A DNA stretch of 64,000 nt from Diphasiastrum complanatum (lineage: Eukaryota > Streptophyta > Lycopodiopsida > Lycopodiales > Lycopodiaceae), in NCBI GenBank assembly GCA_029204225.1, contig CM055097.1, forward strand, positions 73,089,716 through 73,153,715. The letters are read 5' to 3'. Each line of letters begins with the position of its first letter. Within the stretch, counting starts at the first letter, position 1. Shown here in pieces: positions 1 to 11,114 of the stretch. Under the pieces are notes generated by a model, which saw nothing but the letters and a program-made list of their open reading frames with translations, made no database searches and was not told the origin of the DNA. Both the position numbers and the translations under genes were made by a program.

Positions 1-1132
1 CTTCTATAGGAGGATACAATAAGAAGTGGATCATCCTTGTCCTCCATCAATGACTCACAAGCATTATTCTTGAAGAAGAACACAAAGAAGCATCAGAAGA
101 AGAAGGTTGTCCATCGACAATTCGACAACAATTAGAAGTAGTCATAGAAGACCCAGAATCAGCAACTTGATCAGAGCAAAAAGAGATTATTCAAAAACTA
201 CTGCAAGAGGACAAACCACGAAATCCAGGACTATCGAATCTTGAAGTTCAAGAACGACAAGAAGAAGAAGCCAGATCAGCAAGCTTATGCAGTCAACACA
301 GCAAAATGTCATTGACAACAAAGAGCGAGAAGCTTTCCTGGTGAACATCACCATGTCGAACAATCAAAGGATTGGTTCCTCGATTCTGGAGCAATGCAGC
401 ACATGACAAGCCATCAAGAATGGCTCATCGACTATTCGGCCTACAACACGAAGAAGTTCGTTCACCTTGGAGACAACAGCTCACACAAAATTGAAGGTGA
501 AGATGTTGTCAAACTAAATTCTCAGAATGGACTATCGAAACTGATACCACATATATTGTATATCTTGAACTTGATGACAAATCTTTTGTCGGTCAGTCAA
601 ATCACAGATCTAGGACATCGAGTAGAGTTTCAGACAGATTCTTGTTGAATTCTTGATAAGATCAAGAGAGTCCTTGCACTCGAAAAGAGACAGGCTTATC
701 TCTATAGGCTTAGTCAATGTCATTTTGTAACTGATCGTGCTTTAAGTAGTTCAGCATCTATCAATAAAGATTTGACTTGGCATTATAGACTTGGTCATCT
801 TAATCATGTATCATTAGGTAACATGTCTAGACATTTTTCAGTTCGAGATTTAGACTATAAAATTGTCGACCTTCCTATCTGCCAAAGTTGTATCATAGGA
901 AAGCAGACAAGAAGGCCATTTAAGTCGAATCAAGAACATATATCTAAAGATTTGTAAAACATTGTACATAGATATATATGTGGCCCAATGCATACACCAT
1001 CACTGCTTGATGCAAAATTCTTTATTACTTTTATAGATGACTATTCTAAAAGAGCTGATGTATATTTTCTAAAGCAGAAATCTGAAGCTTTCGAGTCCTT
1101 CAATATATACAAAGAGAATGTTGAGTTGTGAT
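1..1132 (+). mobile_element. Ty1/copia fragment RLC-1 (gag end to integrase start), degenerate
   Basis: This is the middle of a copia polyprotein, cut by the window edge on the left. In order I see a decayed zinc knuckle (about 190-240, only the C-x4-H core kept), a protease signature W-F-L-D-S-G-A with the catalytic Asp codon at 382-384, the GAG-pre-integrase H-x-R-L-G-H and C-x2-C (775-900), and the integrase start with F-I-D-D-Y-S-K (1021-1060). Stops fall at about 646 and 955. The first integrase catalytic Asp, normally in H-S-D-x-C-G-P, is a Tyr here. Copia similarity ends at about 1126 and nothing matching resumes to the right. It most resembles RLC-A. It cannot be functional. Confidence 0.85.
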
Positions 1133-1735
1133 GGAAGAAGAAGTGACAAAAGCTAGGTGGGGCCCGATCTCCCTGATGGAGAGGACTCTAGAAAACAATA
1201 AAGTGCGAAATAGCTCTCCTGTTCACGTTCTAGGAATCTTAAATTAAGTGCGTATTCCGAGACAATTTTTTGAGTACATCCACCGTAGAGTATTGAATTC
1301 TTGTTAATCAATTTGAGTAAAGGTCCAATTCAGAATTATAGTAATGGTGCAGCAAAGTAGTGCTTGTTCCTCAGGTGTCAAAGGCAGCCACCATCTGATC
1401 AAATTCAGAGGAGTCAGAGATGTCCGTGATTTGGTCAGACTGAGTTAACGAGCAAGACAAGTAAATATTAAAGTGCAATCAATCACAATATGATATATCT
1501 ATGTTAGATGTAGATATGAAAAGCATTGCTTATATATATTACACTGAAAATGCTTGTCATGGAGAAAGAGCAACATAAATGGTTACAGCCTGAAAAACAA
1601 CGATGTAACTCAAATGGAAATCTTTCGCTCTTTTGCACACGACTAAATGAGGGTTCTAGATGTATTTATACGCATCCTTGTTTATTACAAGAATCTTTTA
1701 ACTAATCTATAATTACAAAACTAATTTAGTTTAAA
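1133..1735. other. LTR-like sequence without genes
   Basis: No coding sequence is visible. On the minus strand a TATA-box sequence (TATAAATAC, 1662-1671) is followed by AT-rich DNA. Together with the hairpin-rich repeats at 1736-2240 this looks like a minus-strand LTR of a copia element related to RLC-8. I cannot find its ends, a primer site or a target duplication. Confidence 0.3.
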
Positions 1736-2240
1736 CTATGTACTTGGTTGTGAAATTATGTAAAACAACATCTGTACAAGTAAATAATAGTCAAATGACT
1801 CGAAGTCATAGATTGTCGCATTTTTTGGAAGTGATTGGAACGATTGAACTTCGAAGTAGAACCAACTATCGCATATTTGCATTTTGCTGAAGTAGTAAAA
1901 AACTGCCGATCGTTCAAGTAGACTGAATTGTCGCATTTTTCGAGAAAATGTGAAAAAACCAACAAACTGTTCATTTGGTGAAGTGGATTGAATTGTCACA
2001 TTTTGGGAAAATGCAAAAAAGGTGACAAATAGTTCATTTTGAAATTGTTGCATTTTTTGAGAAAATGCAAAAAATTCAACAATCAGTTCATTTGTTGAAG
2101 TAGACTGGATTGTCGCATTTTTCAAGAAAGGGCCAAAAAGGCAACAAATATTTAACTTCTTTGAATTATTTGAAAAGAAGTCACTGTCAAATAATTGTTG
2201 TATTTTTTGAAAGTTTTCAAAAAATGCGAACTGTGTGACA
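1736..2240 (-). repeat. Diverged tandem repeat built on TGTCGCATTTTT / AAAATGC hairpin units
   Basis: At least four related units of about 55-78 bp lie between about 1860 and 2160. Each has a GTTCATTT-type lead-in, a (T)TGTCGCATTTTT box and a short spacer, then GAGAAAATGCAAAAA, so each unit can fold on itself. The minus-strand open frame here only reflects the repeat. The same TGTCGCATTTTTTG motif recurs at 55030-55145 in the 3' LTR of RLC-8, so this is probably U3-type LTR sequence. Confidence 0.55.
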
Positions 2241-2669
2241 ACCAGTTCATTTCTGCAGACTATTGCGAAAAATATTGTATCTCTGCAGACTGTTTCGAAG
2301 ATAGTATATTTCTGCAGATTGATAGAAAAGTACTATGATTTGATGAAGTCGTTGAAGATGTCCAGGTCTTCAATGGTCTTCAATTTCTTGAACTTGACAT
2401 TTGAATGTGGAAAAGCAATAGGATTGGTTACCCTTTAGTCTTTGTCCATGGATGAAAATCAGCCGGAAGCTCGACATAGTCATCCTTCGAATAGTTTGGC
2501 TGTCTGATTTTTGTGATTCCTACAGGTATCAAATGAGTAGACATAGAACCAAAGGAGATTGCATCTGACCCTAGACAAGTGATCAATAAATGTGCAAGAA
2601 AAAATCTCGAAATGAAAATAATATCATTAAGGAGAAAACTGTGAACTTAATTTCCAATAGTACCTCTTA
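2241..2669. other. No recognisable feature
   Basis: AT-rich, with a short repeated box (TTTCTGCAGA and variants at about 2250-2320). It lies between the hairpin repeats and the RNase H end of RLC-2, where that element's 3' LTR would be expected. Nothing here matches the sequence right of 6117, so the 3' LTR is lost or unrecognisable. Confidence 0.3.
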
Positions 2670-3875
2670 AGATCATAGTTGGTGCCTTGGTGTCTTTGTC
2701 AGATTTAGCATGCTGAAATTTTTTTGATGCTTGATGCTTTGGTGAAAATGTCTGCAACCATTTCTGTGATGGAGCTGTATTAAAGAATCACTTGTCCTGA
2801 GAAAACTTTTTTTCCAAATAAAATGGTATTGGATTTCTATGTGCTGAGACTTGTCATGAAATCTAGGATTTAGAGATAGTGAAACACAGCTCAAGTTGTC
2901 ACACAATGGTGGTGGCATTAAACTGAGTATGATTTTTGAATAGTCTGATCCATATAGTTTCTTTTGAAGCTTCACATGCTGCGATGTACTTTGCTTCGGT
3001 AAGAAAGTGTTACATTTTCTCCCAATCTGAGTCGGAGTAGCCTCGTAGAACCAGTGGGTTGACAGCATTTTCATCATAATAGAATGTGATCTAAACTTCC
3101 CTAAATATATTTCATCACTCTCTTAAGTTTGATGCTTTCTAATGCAAGATCCTAGGATTAGACATGAATTGACTTAACGTGCTAATAGTGTATGAAAGAT
3201 CTGGTCTAGTGCACAACATGGCATACATCAAAGATTCCATAAGTGAACTTTGCTAAGTCGAGTAGAAGGTTTAGTCAATACTATGCTTGGATCCATTGGT
3301 GTATCAACCGGTTTGCGATCAGACATATGAAATCTCTCTAGAACATTTTCTAGATATTTATGCTGGCTAAGATAGATTTTCTTTTCTAATCTATTTATAG
3401 TACTATGAATTTCTAATAAAGAATGAACAGTGCTTAGATCAATCATGTCAAATTCTTTTGACAGATCACTCTTTGTAGTGTCACAGTGCAATAAGATTGT
3501 GTCATTACACAATAAGTCAGCTGGATTGTTTGCAAAATCCAATTGAATAAGGTAGGCATTGATTTTTTTGAACCAAGCCCTTGTGGCCTGTTTCAAGCCA
3601 TAGATTGTTTTGTGCAGCTTGCACACTTTGTGATCTTGGCCTTTGACTTTGAATCCTTCTGGCTGGAAGGTATACATCTCCTCTTTGATGTAGCCTCTGA
3701 GAAATGTTGTCTTGACATCCATCTGATGCATCTCGAGGACTTCTGCGGCTGCTAATGCAATCAGAGTCCTGATTGATGACATTTTGACAACATGACTGAA
3801 AATGTATTGATAATCCACTCCTTTGACTTTATTAAATCCTTTAGCCACCAGCCGTGCTTTCCATTTTTCAACCAT
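2670..3875 (-). pseudogene. RLC-2 reverse transcriptase and RNase H remnant
   Basis: The minus-strand frame 3875-3228 carries the copia RT start (K-A-R-L-V-A-K-G), the M-D-V-K-T-T-F-L-R-G block, Q-P-E-G-F and Y-G-L-K-Q-A. Sequence is missing between N-D-T-I-L-L and K-S-D-L-S-K-E-F, where Y-V-D-D should lie, so it cannot polymerise. Similarity runs on through C-T-R-P-D-L-S-Y-T (about 3190-3150), then frameshifts and stops into an RNase H tail with K-S-Q-H-I-E-I-Q-Y-H-F near 2830. In intact relatives this part copies the RNA and removes it from the hybrid. Confidence 0.85.
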
Positions 3876-4066
3876 CAGGGTTGATCTTCTTCTTGAAGAT
3901 CCACTTGTTGTTGATAACTCTCTGGTGAGTGGGAAAGTCGACTAGTGTCTAGGTCTGGTTCGGCATGTCCAAAACGACTATGCCACAATAAAGCATCATT
4001 GTTCACATATTCATTTGAAGTACTAGCTAATGCAACTGAGTCAGATAGTACATATAAATTTTTGAC

Positions 4067-4537
4067 TCATGTGCAAGTACTCATAATAGTATCTTCGTCA
4101 AAGATTGTACATTGTTCAGAAGAGAAAGTGACAGTGTAGCCCTCATCACTTATCTTAGAAATGGATAACAGGTTCTTAGAGAGATGAGGTACGTGAAGAA
4201 CATTTGGAACAACAATAGAAAGAGTATCCTTGAAGAGAATCTTGATTGTTCCTTTGCCTTCAACATGGATGGTGCTTGAGTCTCCAAGGTAGATGAATCG
4301 TTCTCCGATATAGGCTTTGTATTCAGTAAACCACTCCCTTCGAGGAGTCATGTGTTGGGTAGCGCCACTATCCAGATACCAACAGTCATAGTCTTCACTA
4401 CTACTATTGTAAGCCATTAACAGTATTGATGGTTTGTCTTCATCATAGGTTCGTCGCATTAGTAGAATTTGGCTATTGTTGTTGTTGTTTCTTCTTTGCC
4501 TCGTTGTAGATTTGGATACGACACTCTTTGATGTCAT
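4067..4537 (-). pseudogene. RLC-2 protease segment
   Basis: An open minus-strand frame of 156 codons has the copia aspartic protease signature W-Y-L-D-S-G-A-T-Q-H-M, followed by the usual L-G-D-S-S and N-V-L-H-V-P-x-L-x-K-N-L-L-S-I-S blocks. The catalytic Asp-Ser-Gly is intact. Upstream (about 4540-4730) is basic gag tail in decayed frames. Downstream, only a short pre-integrase remnant survives before the deletion that removed integrase. Confidence 0.85.
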
Positions 4538-4739
4538 GGTTGAATTTCTTGCAATACTTGAAAAAGAGTTTCATGCATGATCCACTTCTCTCAGACTTAG
4601 TATGAGGCTTCTGCTGCTATTGCTACATTTGATTCTTGCCCTTGGACTTGTCTTTCTTCTTGGTGTATAGGGCCATGGACTTGTCTTTGACGAACATGTT
4701 GCTGGTCTTTCTCTGTATTTTTTCTTGAAAAAGATGACC

Positions 4740-6057
4740 TATGACATTTTTCTTGAAGAAGATGACCTATGTCAGGTCAGATTGAGTGGAGATCATCACG
4801 ACAAAGTGCTCATAAGACTTTGGTAAGAAGAAAGCAAGGTCATTACAACACCTTCATCTTGAATAGCACATCCTACATTTGATAATTGATCTAATAAAGA
4901 CTTGAAGTTGTTGATGTGAGAAGTGATGGATGTAGAAACAAACATTCTAAGAGTAAAGAACTTTTCTTCTAAGTGTAACCGTGTGGTCACATCTTAATTC
5001 CCACACAGATAATCTAGTGCTTCCTTAGAGGACTTGCATGTGGTAACATGAGATATCTGGGAGTTGGCCAAATTCAGTGTGATTAATACTAGGGCCTTCT
5101 GATCTTTGATCTTTGTTGTGGGTATTTCATGTATACAAATAAATAAGTGGGTCCCACCACTTAAAATACTATTGGCCAAGCCTTGCCTAGTGGGCCCCGC
5201 CACAATACAGTAGAATAATAAGTGCAAGGCACTGGCATCCTGTGTGTATAAGCCCAGCCACCAATGAGCACAAGTAGCAAGTTGTAATTCCTAGAAATAA
5301 GATACTACGGGCTTAAAACTCTAAAATGACATTAGAGGCCCTAAGTCAAGTTGCAAATAAAAAAGCTAAAAGGGCCCAACTTAAAACTCACATGAATCAT
5401 GTGAGTGCCCTTGTGCTTTCTTAGCACCAATAGATTTAAGTTGTGTTTATTTTAAAGGCTTGGATTAGAATCCTTGCCCCAATGAAGTGGCCAATGAGAA
5501 TAAAGGAGGCTCACTTCTAAAATCTATAAGAGGGAGTAATTTCCTTTGTATCATCTTCCATTCTCATTCTACGAAAACTCTCTTGGTTTCTCCATCTCCA
5601 TCTCTTTCTCTCTCCTCTCTCTTGTCCCTCTCTCCTCTCTCTTCTCCCTCTCTCTTCTCCCTCTCTCCCTACGTTGGGATAGAATAGCTTTGGGTAGGCG
5701 CTCGAGCCCCCGAAGCCTTTCTCAACATAGGCATTCTCTCTCTCCCTCTCTCCACTCTCCTTCTCCTCTCTCTCCTCTCCCTCTCTATTCTTGCTATGCA
5801 GGTGAAGGCGAGGTTGTCGCTCCCAACAACGGACCCCTATGCTACATCGGCGACACAACAATCTTCCATGCCTTTGCTAATTCATGATCATCATCATCCG
5901 GTTTTGGGACTGACCCGTCTACAACCTCCCAAATATCTCTATCTATAAGCATCATCCGGAGATTCAACTTCTGGATATAGAAGTTAGATCCGTTGAATCT
6001 ATCAATAATTCTAATTTCGTTAGATGAAGAAGATGAAGTGTTACCAATAAGAGACAT
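4740..6057 (-). pseudogene. RLC-2 gag, split by a solo LTR
   Basis: The N-terminal part (6057-5866) starts M-S-L-I-G-N and has the UBN2-type gag block F-N-G-S-N-F-Y-I-x-K-L-N-L-R-M-M. The usual Trp of that block is replaced by Gln. The frame breaks at A-W-K-I where the solo LTR begins and resumes at 5108 with D-Q-K-A-L-V-L-I-T-L, then decays with stops to about 4740. Removing the 747-bp insert and one ATCTT copy rejoins the two parts. The start at 6057 lies 46 bp inside the primer site, as expected for a short leader. Confidence 0.8.
5114..5860 (+). mobile_element. Solo LTR (747 bp) with 5-bp target duplication ATCTT
   Basis: The element begins TGTTGTG and ends CACAACA, a perfect 7-bp inverted terminus of TG...CA type. 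ATCTT flanks it on both sides (5109-5113 and 5861-5865). It interrupts the gag frame of RLC-2. Inside are a TATA-like CTATAAG at about 5524 and a 200-bp CT-rich stretch (5583-5787). There is no primer site, coding region or second LTR, so it is best read as a solo LTR left by LTR-LTR recombination. No full copy of this family is in the window. Orientation is inferred from the TATA box. Confidence 0.85.
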
Positions 6058-6102
6058 ATTGACAGTAATTCAAATGGAAAGACTCTCATATTATTTAAGT
6101 AT

Positions 6103-6114
6103 GCTCTGATACCA
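6103..6114 (-). other. Primer-binding site of RLC-2 (initiator tRNA-Met)
   Basis: The minus strand reads TGGTATCAGAGC, the standard plant copia site for minus-strand DNA priming by initiator tRNA-Met. It lies two bases inside the LTR end at 6117. Confidence 0.85.
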
Positions 6115-6116
6115 AC

Positions 6117-6229
6117 TGATGGGAGAATGATTGAATTAATTGTGTGTTTAGACAGTAGTCTAAGCCCCTGTGAAGGTTGTCAAGAGCAAAAAATGGCCTA
6201 GAACCTTCTCAAACAACAAATTTTTGAGT
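6117..6229 (-). repeat. 5' LTR remnant of RLC-2 (inner end)
   Basis: The LTR terminus, CCATCA on the minus strand, sits just outside the primer site. Only about 110 bp can be followed before the sequence grades into the tandem array, so the LTR's outer end is unknown. The array may be part of this LTR or a separate insertion. Confidence 0.5.
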
Positions 6230-7460
6230 TTTCTTGGAAAGTAACCTTCGCAGAGCTTTCTAAAGTTCCATCTCACTGAGACAAGGACACAGAGAAGTCT
6301 GCGAGAGTTAGATCCCAAAAAAAGTGCCCCTATGAAGGTTCCCAAGAGCAAAAAGTGGTCTAGAACCTTCTCAGACAACAAATTTTTGAGTTTCGTTGGG
6401 AAGTAACTCTCGCAGCTTGGTAAGCAAGTGGATCTGACTTAGATACAAGCACATACCAGCCTGCAAAGTTTAGTTTCCAGATAATCTCAAAATTTGGACA
6501 AAAAACCACAAAAAAATGCAATTTTTTTAGGATTTTTTGAGTTTCCTAGGGAAGTAACTCTTGCAGCTCGGTGAGCAGCTAAATCTAACTAAGATACAAG
6601 TGCATACCAGTCTACAAGGGTTTGTTCCTAGAAAATCTTAAAATTTTGCCAAAAAAACCCCAAAAAAATGCATTTTTTACAAGATTCTTTGAGTTTCCTT
6701 GGGAAGTAGCTCTTGCAGCTTGGTGAACAGGTGAATCTGACTGAGATACAAGTGCATACCAGTATGCAAGGGTTTTTTCCCAGAAAATCTTATAATTTTG
6801 TAAAAACACCACAAAAAAATGCACTTTTTTCAAAAAAAATTGAGTTTCCTTGGGAAGTAGCTCTTGGAGCTTGGTGAACAGCTGAATCTGACTGAGATAC
6901 AAGTGCATACCAGTCTGCAAGGGTTTTTTCCCAGAAAAATCTTAAAATTTTGCAAAAAGACCACAAAAAAATGCACTGTTTTCAAGATTTTTTGAGTTTC
7001 CTTGGGAAGTGACTCTCGTAGCTTAGTGAGCAGCTGAATCTAACTGAGATACAAGTGCATACCAGTCTGCAAGGGTTTTTTCCCAGCAAATTTTAAAATT
7101 TTGCAAAAAAACCACAAAAACATGCACTTTTCTCAAGATGTTTTGAGTTTCCTTGGGAAGTAACTCTTGCAGCTTGGTGAGGAGCTGAATCTGATCGAGA
7201 TACAAGTTCATACTAGTCTGCAAGGGGTTTTTCAAAGAAAATCTTAAAATTTTACAAAAAAACCACAAAAAAAATGCACGTTTTTCATGATTTTTTGAGT
7301 TTCCTTGGGAAGTAACTCTTGCAGCCTGGTGAGCAGCTGAATCTGATTGAGATATAAGTGCATACTAGTCTGCGAGGGTTTGTTCCCAGAAAATCTTAAA
7401 ATTTTGCAAAAAGACCCCAAAAAATGCACTTTTTCCATGATTTTTTGAGATCTACTGGGA
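6230..7460 (-). repeat. Tandem array, about 151.5-bp unit, eight copies
   Basis: The box GAGTTTCCTTGGGAAGTA, or a close variant, recurs at 6236, 6388, 6539, 6691, 6842, 6994, 7145, 7297 and (decayed) 7447, a spacing of 150-152 bp. Each unit also carries an A-rich block (CCACAAAAAAATGCA) and a GAGATACAAGTGCATACCAG block. The minus strand stays open for 60-100 codons in several places, but the period is not a multiple of three, so the frame rotates from unit to unit and the open frames are not genes. Outer units are more diverged than central ones. Confidence 0.9.
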
Positions 7461-7825
7461 AACCTTCGCAAAGAGTTTTTTAGATAGATCTAACCAAGAT
7501 CTGGCTACTGTAAAATTTTTGTGAAGATCCAATGGTTAGATTTAGAAATATCTAAGAAAAAGTGCCAAAAAAGTGCCAAAAAACTGAGTTTTTTCAAGAT
7601 CTTGAAAAATCTGCCCATCAAGAACTCTTGCAAATATCACATTGTCTAGAAATGGTCCATATATAGCTACTGTAGGAAGGTTGAAGGTTAGATTCACTCA
7701 GATTTGAAGAAATATCAACAAAAAAAAAAAACCACAAAGAACCAAGAAAAGGGGCTAAAATCACACTATTAGCCAACTGAAACTGATCAGATCTTGTCAA
7801 ATCTAGGTTGCAGTCACAATATCCA
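7461..7825. other. Decayed repeat or leader-like DNA, no gene
   Basis: A-rich, with boxes such as AAACCTTCGCAAAGAG and AACTCTTGCAAAT that echo the array to the left and also the leader of the gypsy element at 26300-26850. It ends abruptly where copia integrase begins. Confidence 0.35.
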
Positions 7826-10800
7826 AGTCCAAAGACACCACAACAAAATGGAGTGGTCGAGAGAAAGAATTGAACCTTCTGTGACAGTCCTAAAGCCATG
7901 AGGTTAGGTGCTAATCTTCCAAAACCATTTTGGGATCAAGCTTTGTTGTGTGGTAACTTTCTATGCAATAGGTGGGTGAGTGCTTTATTAGATGGAAAAA
8001 CCTCTTTTGAAATGTTATTTGGAATAAGGCCTAGTGTTAAGTTTTTTAGAAATTTTGGATGCACTTGCTATATCAACATAACATGTAGGACAAAGGAGGA
8101 TCCATCATCAAGGAAAGGTATATTTGTTGGCTATAGTGAGGTCAGTAAAGCCTACAAGGTTTACATTACAACTTTTACTAATAAAGTGGTCATTGGAAGA
8201 GATGTCATTCTTGATGAGGGAAATATTCCAAAGGTGTCTTTAAGTAATGATGTTGTGGATGGATCTAACATTCTTGATGTTGATGACATGGATGTTACTT
8301 TGAATGATGTTGATGAAGGGCTTTCATCAAGTCAAAAGCCAAGGAGGACATCAAGGCAAAGGCAAACACCTTCAAGGCTCACATATGATGAGAAAGGTAA
8401 GCAAGTTGTTGGAGGATCTACAAACTATGATTTCCTAACCTCTTTTGATGAACCTACATGTGTAGATGAGGCAATACAAAAAGAGGAGTGGATCCAAGCA
8501 ATGGATCTTGAGTATCAAGCTCTTATGAAAACAATACATGGAGGTTGGTGGAATTACCTAAGGACAAGAAAGCTATTGGATGCAAGTGGATCTTCAAACC
8601 AAGATGGATCAATCAATAAGCATAAGGCAAGGTTGGTGGCTAAATGATATGCACAAGAACATGGTATTGACTATGATGACACCTTTGCACCTGTGACAAA
8701 GATGGTAAGCATTCGGGTCATCATCTCTCTTGCAACTCTTTTTGGTTGGGATCTATGGCAATTGGACATAACTAATGCATTCTTGAATGGTGATCTTGAG
8801 GAGGAAGTGTACATGGAGCAACCCGAGGGCTACATCTCACATGGCATTACGAGCACGTAACCAGTGCCAAATCCTAGAGAACACAGGAGGTCAGATACCA
8901 CAGTTAAGTGCGTGTCCAACATACACGTCCAACTGGGCAAGAAAGTGCAAGTAGTGGCATGGTCGATAGCCATGGCGGGCCTAACATAGCATAGGGACCC
9001 TATCAGCAGGATAGGGCCCCATGTTGAGTCCTGACGTGCAATCGGCCACGTCAGTGCCACATGGTCGACACTTGGCAATATGCATGCTACTAGTCCTCAC
9101 ACTGGGCTAGGAGGGGCTTACTCCATATCGGAAAGTAGGCAAGGTTGGGTGGATCAGTCAGTGTCTGCCTTACTATGGTGTTTAGATCTCTAACAGTGTT
9201 ACGGGCATGTAACCAATGCCGAACCCTAGAGAACACAGGAGGTCAGATACCACAATCAGGGGTGTGTCCAACGTATACGTCCAATAGGGCAAGACAATCT
9301 GACTAGTGTGCCCCGACATGATCCATAGCCATGGCGGGCCTAACACAGCATAGGGACCCTGTCAATAGGATAAGGCCCCACGTTGGGTCCCGAGAACCCA
9401 ACGTGGAGCCAAAGTGAAAGGCCACATCAGTGCCATATGGCCAACACTTGGCAGTGTGCATGCTACTAGTCCTCACACTGGGCTAGGAGGGGCTTACTCC
9501 ATATCGGGGAGTAGGCAAGGTTGGGTGGATCAGTTAGTGTTTGCCTTACTGTGGTGTTTAGATCTCTAACATGCTACGAGCCCGTAACTAGTGCCAAACC
9601 CTAGAGAACACAAGTGTTTAGATACCATAGTTAGGGGCGTGTCCAGCGCGTACACATTCACCATGGAAAGATAGTGTGAGTAGTGTGCCCCAGCACAGTC
9701 CATAGCAATGGCGGGCCTAACATAGCAAAAGGACCCTGTCAGCAAGATAGGGCCCCACGTTGGGTCCTGACATGCAGTGCCACATGGCTGACACTTGGCA
9801 GTATGCATGCTACCAGTCCTCACACTAGGCTAGGAGGGGCTTGCTCCATATCGGGGAGTAGGCAAGGTTGGGTGGATCAGTTAGTGTTTGCCCTACTGTG
9901 GTGTTTAGATCTCTAACACATGACAAGCCTAATCATGTTTGTTGTCTACAAAAGAGTTTGTATGGGATTAAGCAAGCACCAAGGATTTGGTATGCACGAA
10001 TCAGGGAGACAAGAAACTCGAGGAAGTTCTCTATGTCCCTACTCTTGATAAAGATCTTCTATCCATTAGAGAGCTTGCTTGCATAGGAGCTTAACACATT
10101 TATACTCTCTCAAAATTTTTTTATGAGTGAGTATGGTCATTCACTTTGTTTTAGATTTGTTGGAAATTATGTTACTATTCTTCTAATCTATGTGGATGAT
10201 TTCAGATTGAGTGGAGGCAACAATCAAGATATTGATGATATCAATATTGCACTCAAGGAGGAGTTTGATGTGCATGATCTTGGACATTTGCATTAATCTA
10301 CTTTCATTTTTCCAGAGAAGTATCCTAACTCTATTCTAAAAAGATTTCATATGGTAGATGCTAAGTCTTGTGATACACCTATGGAGTCAAACGTAAAGCT
10401 TACTTTAAGAGGTAATGAAAGATCCTTTGAGGACATTACTCTCTATAGGAATCTAGTTGGTTCACTTATATATCTAACCATCACAAGACCTGATCTAAGC
10501 TATTGTGTTGGTAGATTAAGCTAATTTACGCAAGATCCTAGTGCAGAGCATTGGAAGCTAGGCAACAGGTTATTGAGATACATTTTGGGAATAAGAGCTT
10601 TTGGCATTGTTTACAATGGATCATCACCTAACTTGTTTGGATTTTTAGATTCAGATTTTGCAGGAGATCAAATGGATAGGAAGTCCATAAGTGCACATGC
10701 TATCTTTATAGGTGATGGAGCTATCTCATGGATGTCAAAAAAACAAGCTCATTCTCATCTTGTGAGGCCCAGTACAAAGCACTTACATCATGCACAAAGG

Positions 10801-11114
10801 AGATGTTATGGATCAAAAAGATGTTGAAGAATTTTCACTAGTTGGATTTTTCAGAGAGTCCAATCATCTTTTGTGGCAACCTATCAGCCCAACGATTGGC
10901 AAGTAATCCTATCTTTCATGCAAGGAGCAAGCATATTGAGGTGACATATCATTTTGTGAGGGAACAAGTCATGGCAAAGGAAGTGGAACTTCAACATGTC
11001 TCATCAAGGGAGTGTGTAGCTGATATCATCACCAAAGCACTTGGAAAAGATTTGTTTACAAAGCATAGAACATCACTTGTTGTACTTTCAAAGTCTATGC
11101 TTAAACCAGTTTGA
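7826..11114 (+). pseudogene. RLC-D1 polyprotein remnant (integrase, RT, RNase H)
   Basis: The 7898-8647 frame holds the integrase C-terminus (K-G-I-F-V-G-Y-S) and the RT start (H-K-A-R-L-V-A-K), ending in an in-frame TGA at 8645-8647. RT continues with F-A-P-V-T-K-M and L-D-I-T-N-A-F-L-N-G to 8843, resumes at 9918 with K-P-N-H-V-C, and has Y-V-D-D at about 10190 followed by R-L-S-G-G. A later stop (S-*-F at about 10525) and a frameshift near 10740 precede the RNase H tail (10842-11114, R-S-K-H-I-E-V). Upstream an early stop follows E-R-K-N at about 7875. No functional product is possible. Confidence 0.9.
8844..9917. repeat. Three-copy GC-rich tandem insert (units about 350-375 bp) in RLC-D1 RT
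   Basis: Three head-to-tail units cover about 8844-9195, 9196-9571 and 9572-9917. Each begins near TTACGNGCNNGTAAC and ends GATCTCTAACA. They are visibly more GC-rich than their surroundings. The middle unit is longer through a short internal duplication around GAACCCAACGTGG. The insert lies between RT codons for Y-I-S-H and K-P-N-H. CACATG occurs on both sides (8838-8843 and 9917-9922), consistent with a target duplication. No protein is encoded. Unit ends of TGTTA...TAACA type suggest an LTR-derived unit, but this is unproven. Confidence 0.8.

Larger units (their letters stand above)
2670..6117 (-). mobile_element. Ty1/copia element RLC-2, broken, with a nested solo LTR
   Basis: Read on the minus strand from the primer site at 6103-6114, the order is gag (6057-5866, then 5108 to about 4740), protease (4537-4067), a stub of the pre-integrase domain, then reverse transcriptase and RNase H (3875-2670). 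The integrase core is missing: at about 3950 the pre-integrase L-L-W-H-S-R-F-G-H joins almost directly to RT sequence. The RT has lost its Y-V-D-D box. A 747-bp solo LTR interrupts gag. The 3' LTR is not recognisable. This is a dead deletion derivative. Confidence 0.85.

Noticed and set aside
5486-5887. Overlapping Ser/Leu-rich and Arg/Glu-rich frames at 5.5-5.9 kb
   Set aside because: They come from the CT-rich part of the solo LTR.
6612-7471. Several minus-strand frames of 70-100 codons in the 151-bp array
   Set aside because: The period is not a multiple of three, so the frame changes each unit. The open frames follow from sequence bias.
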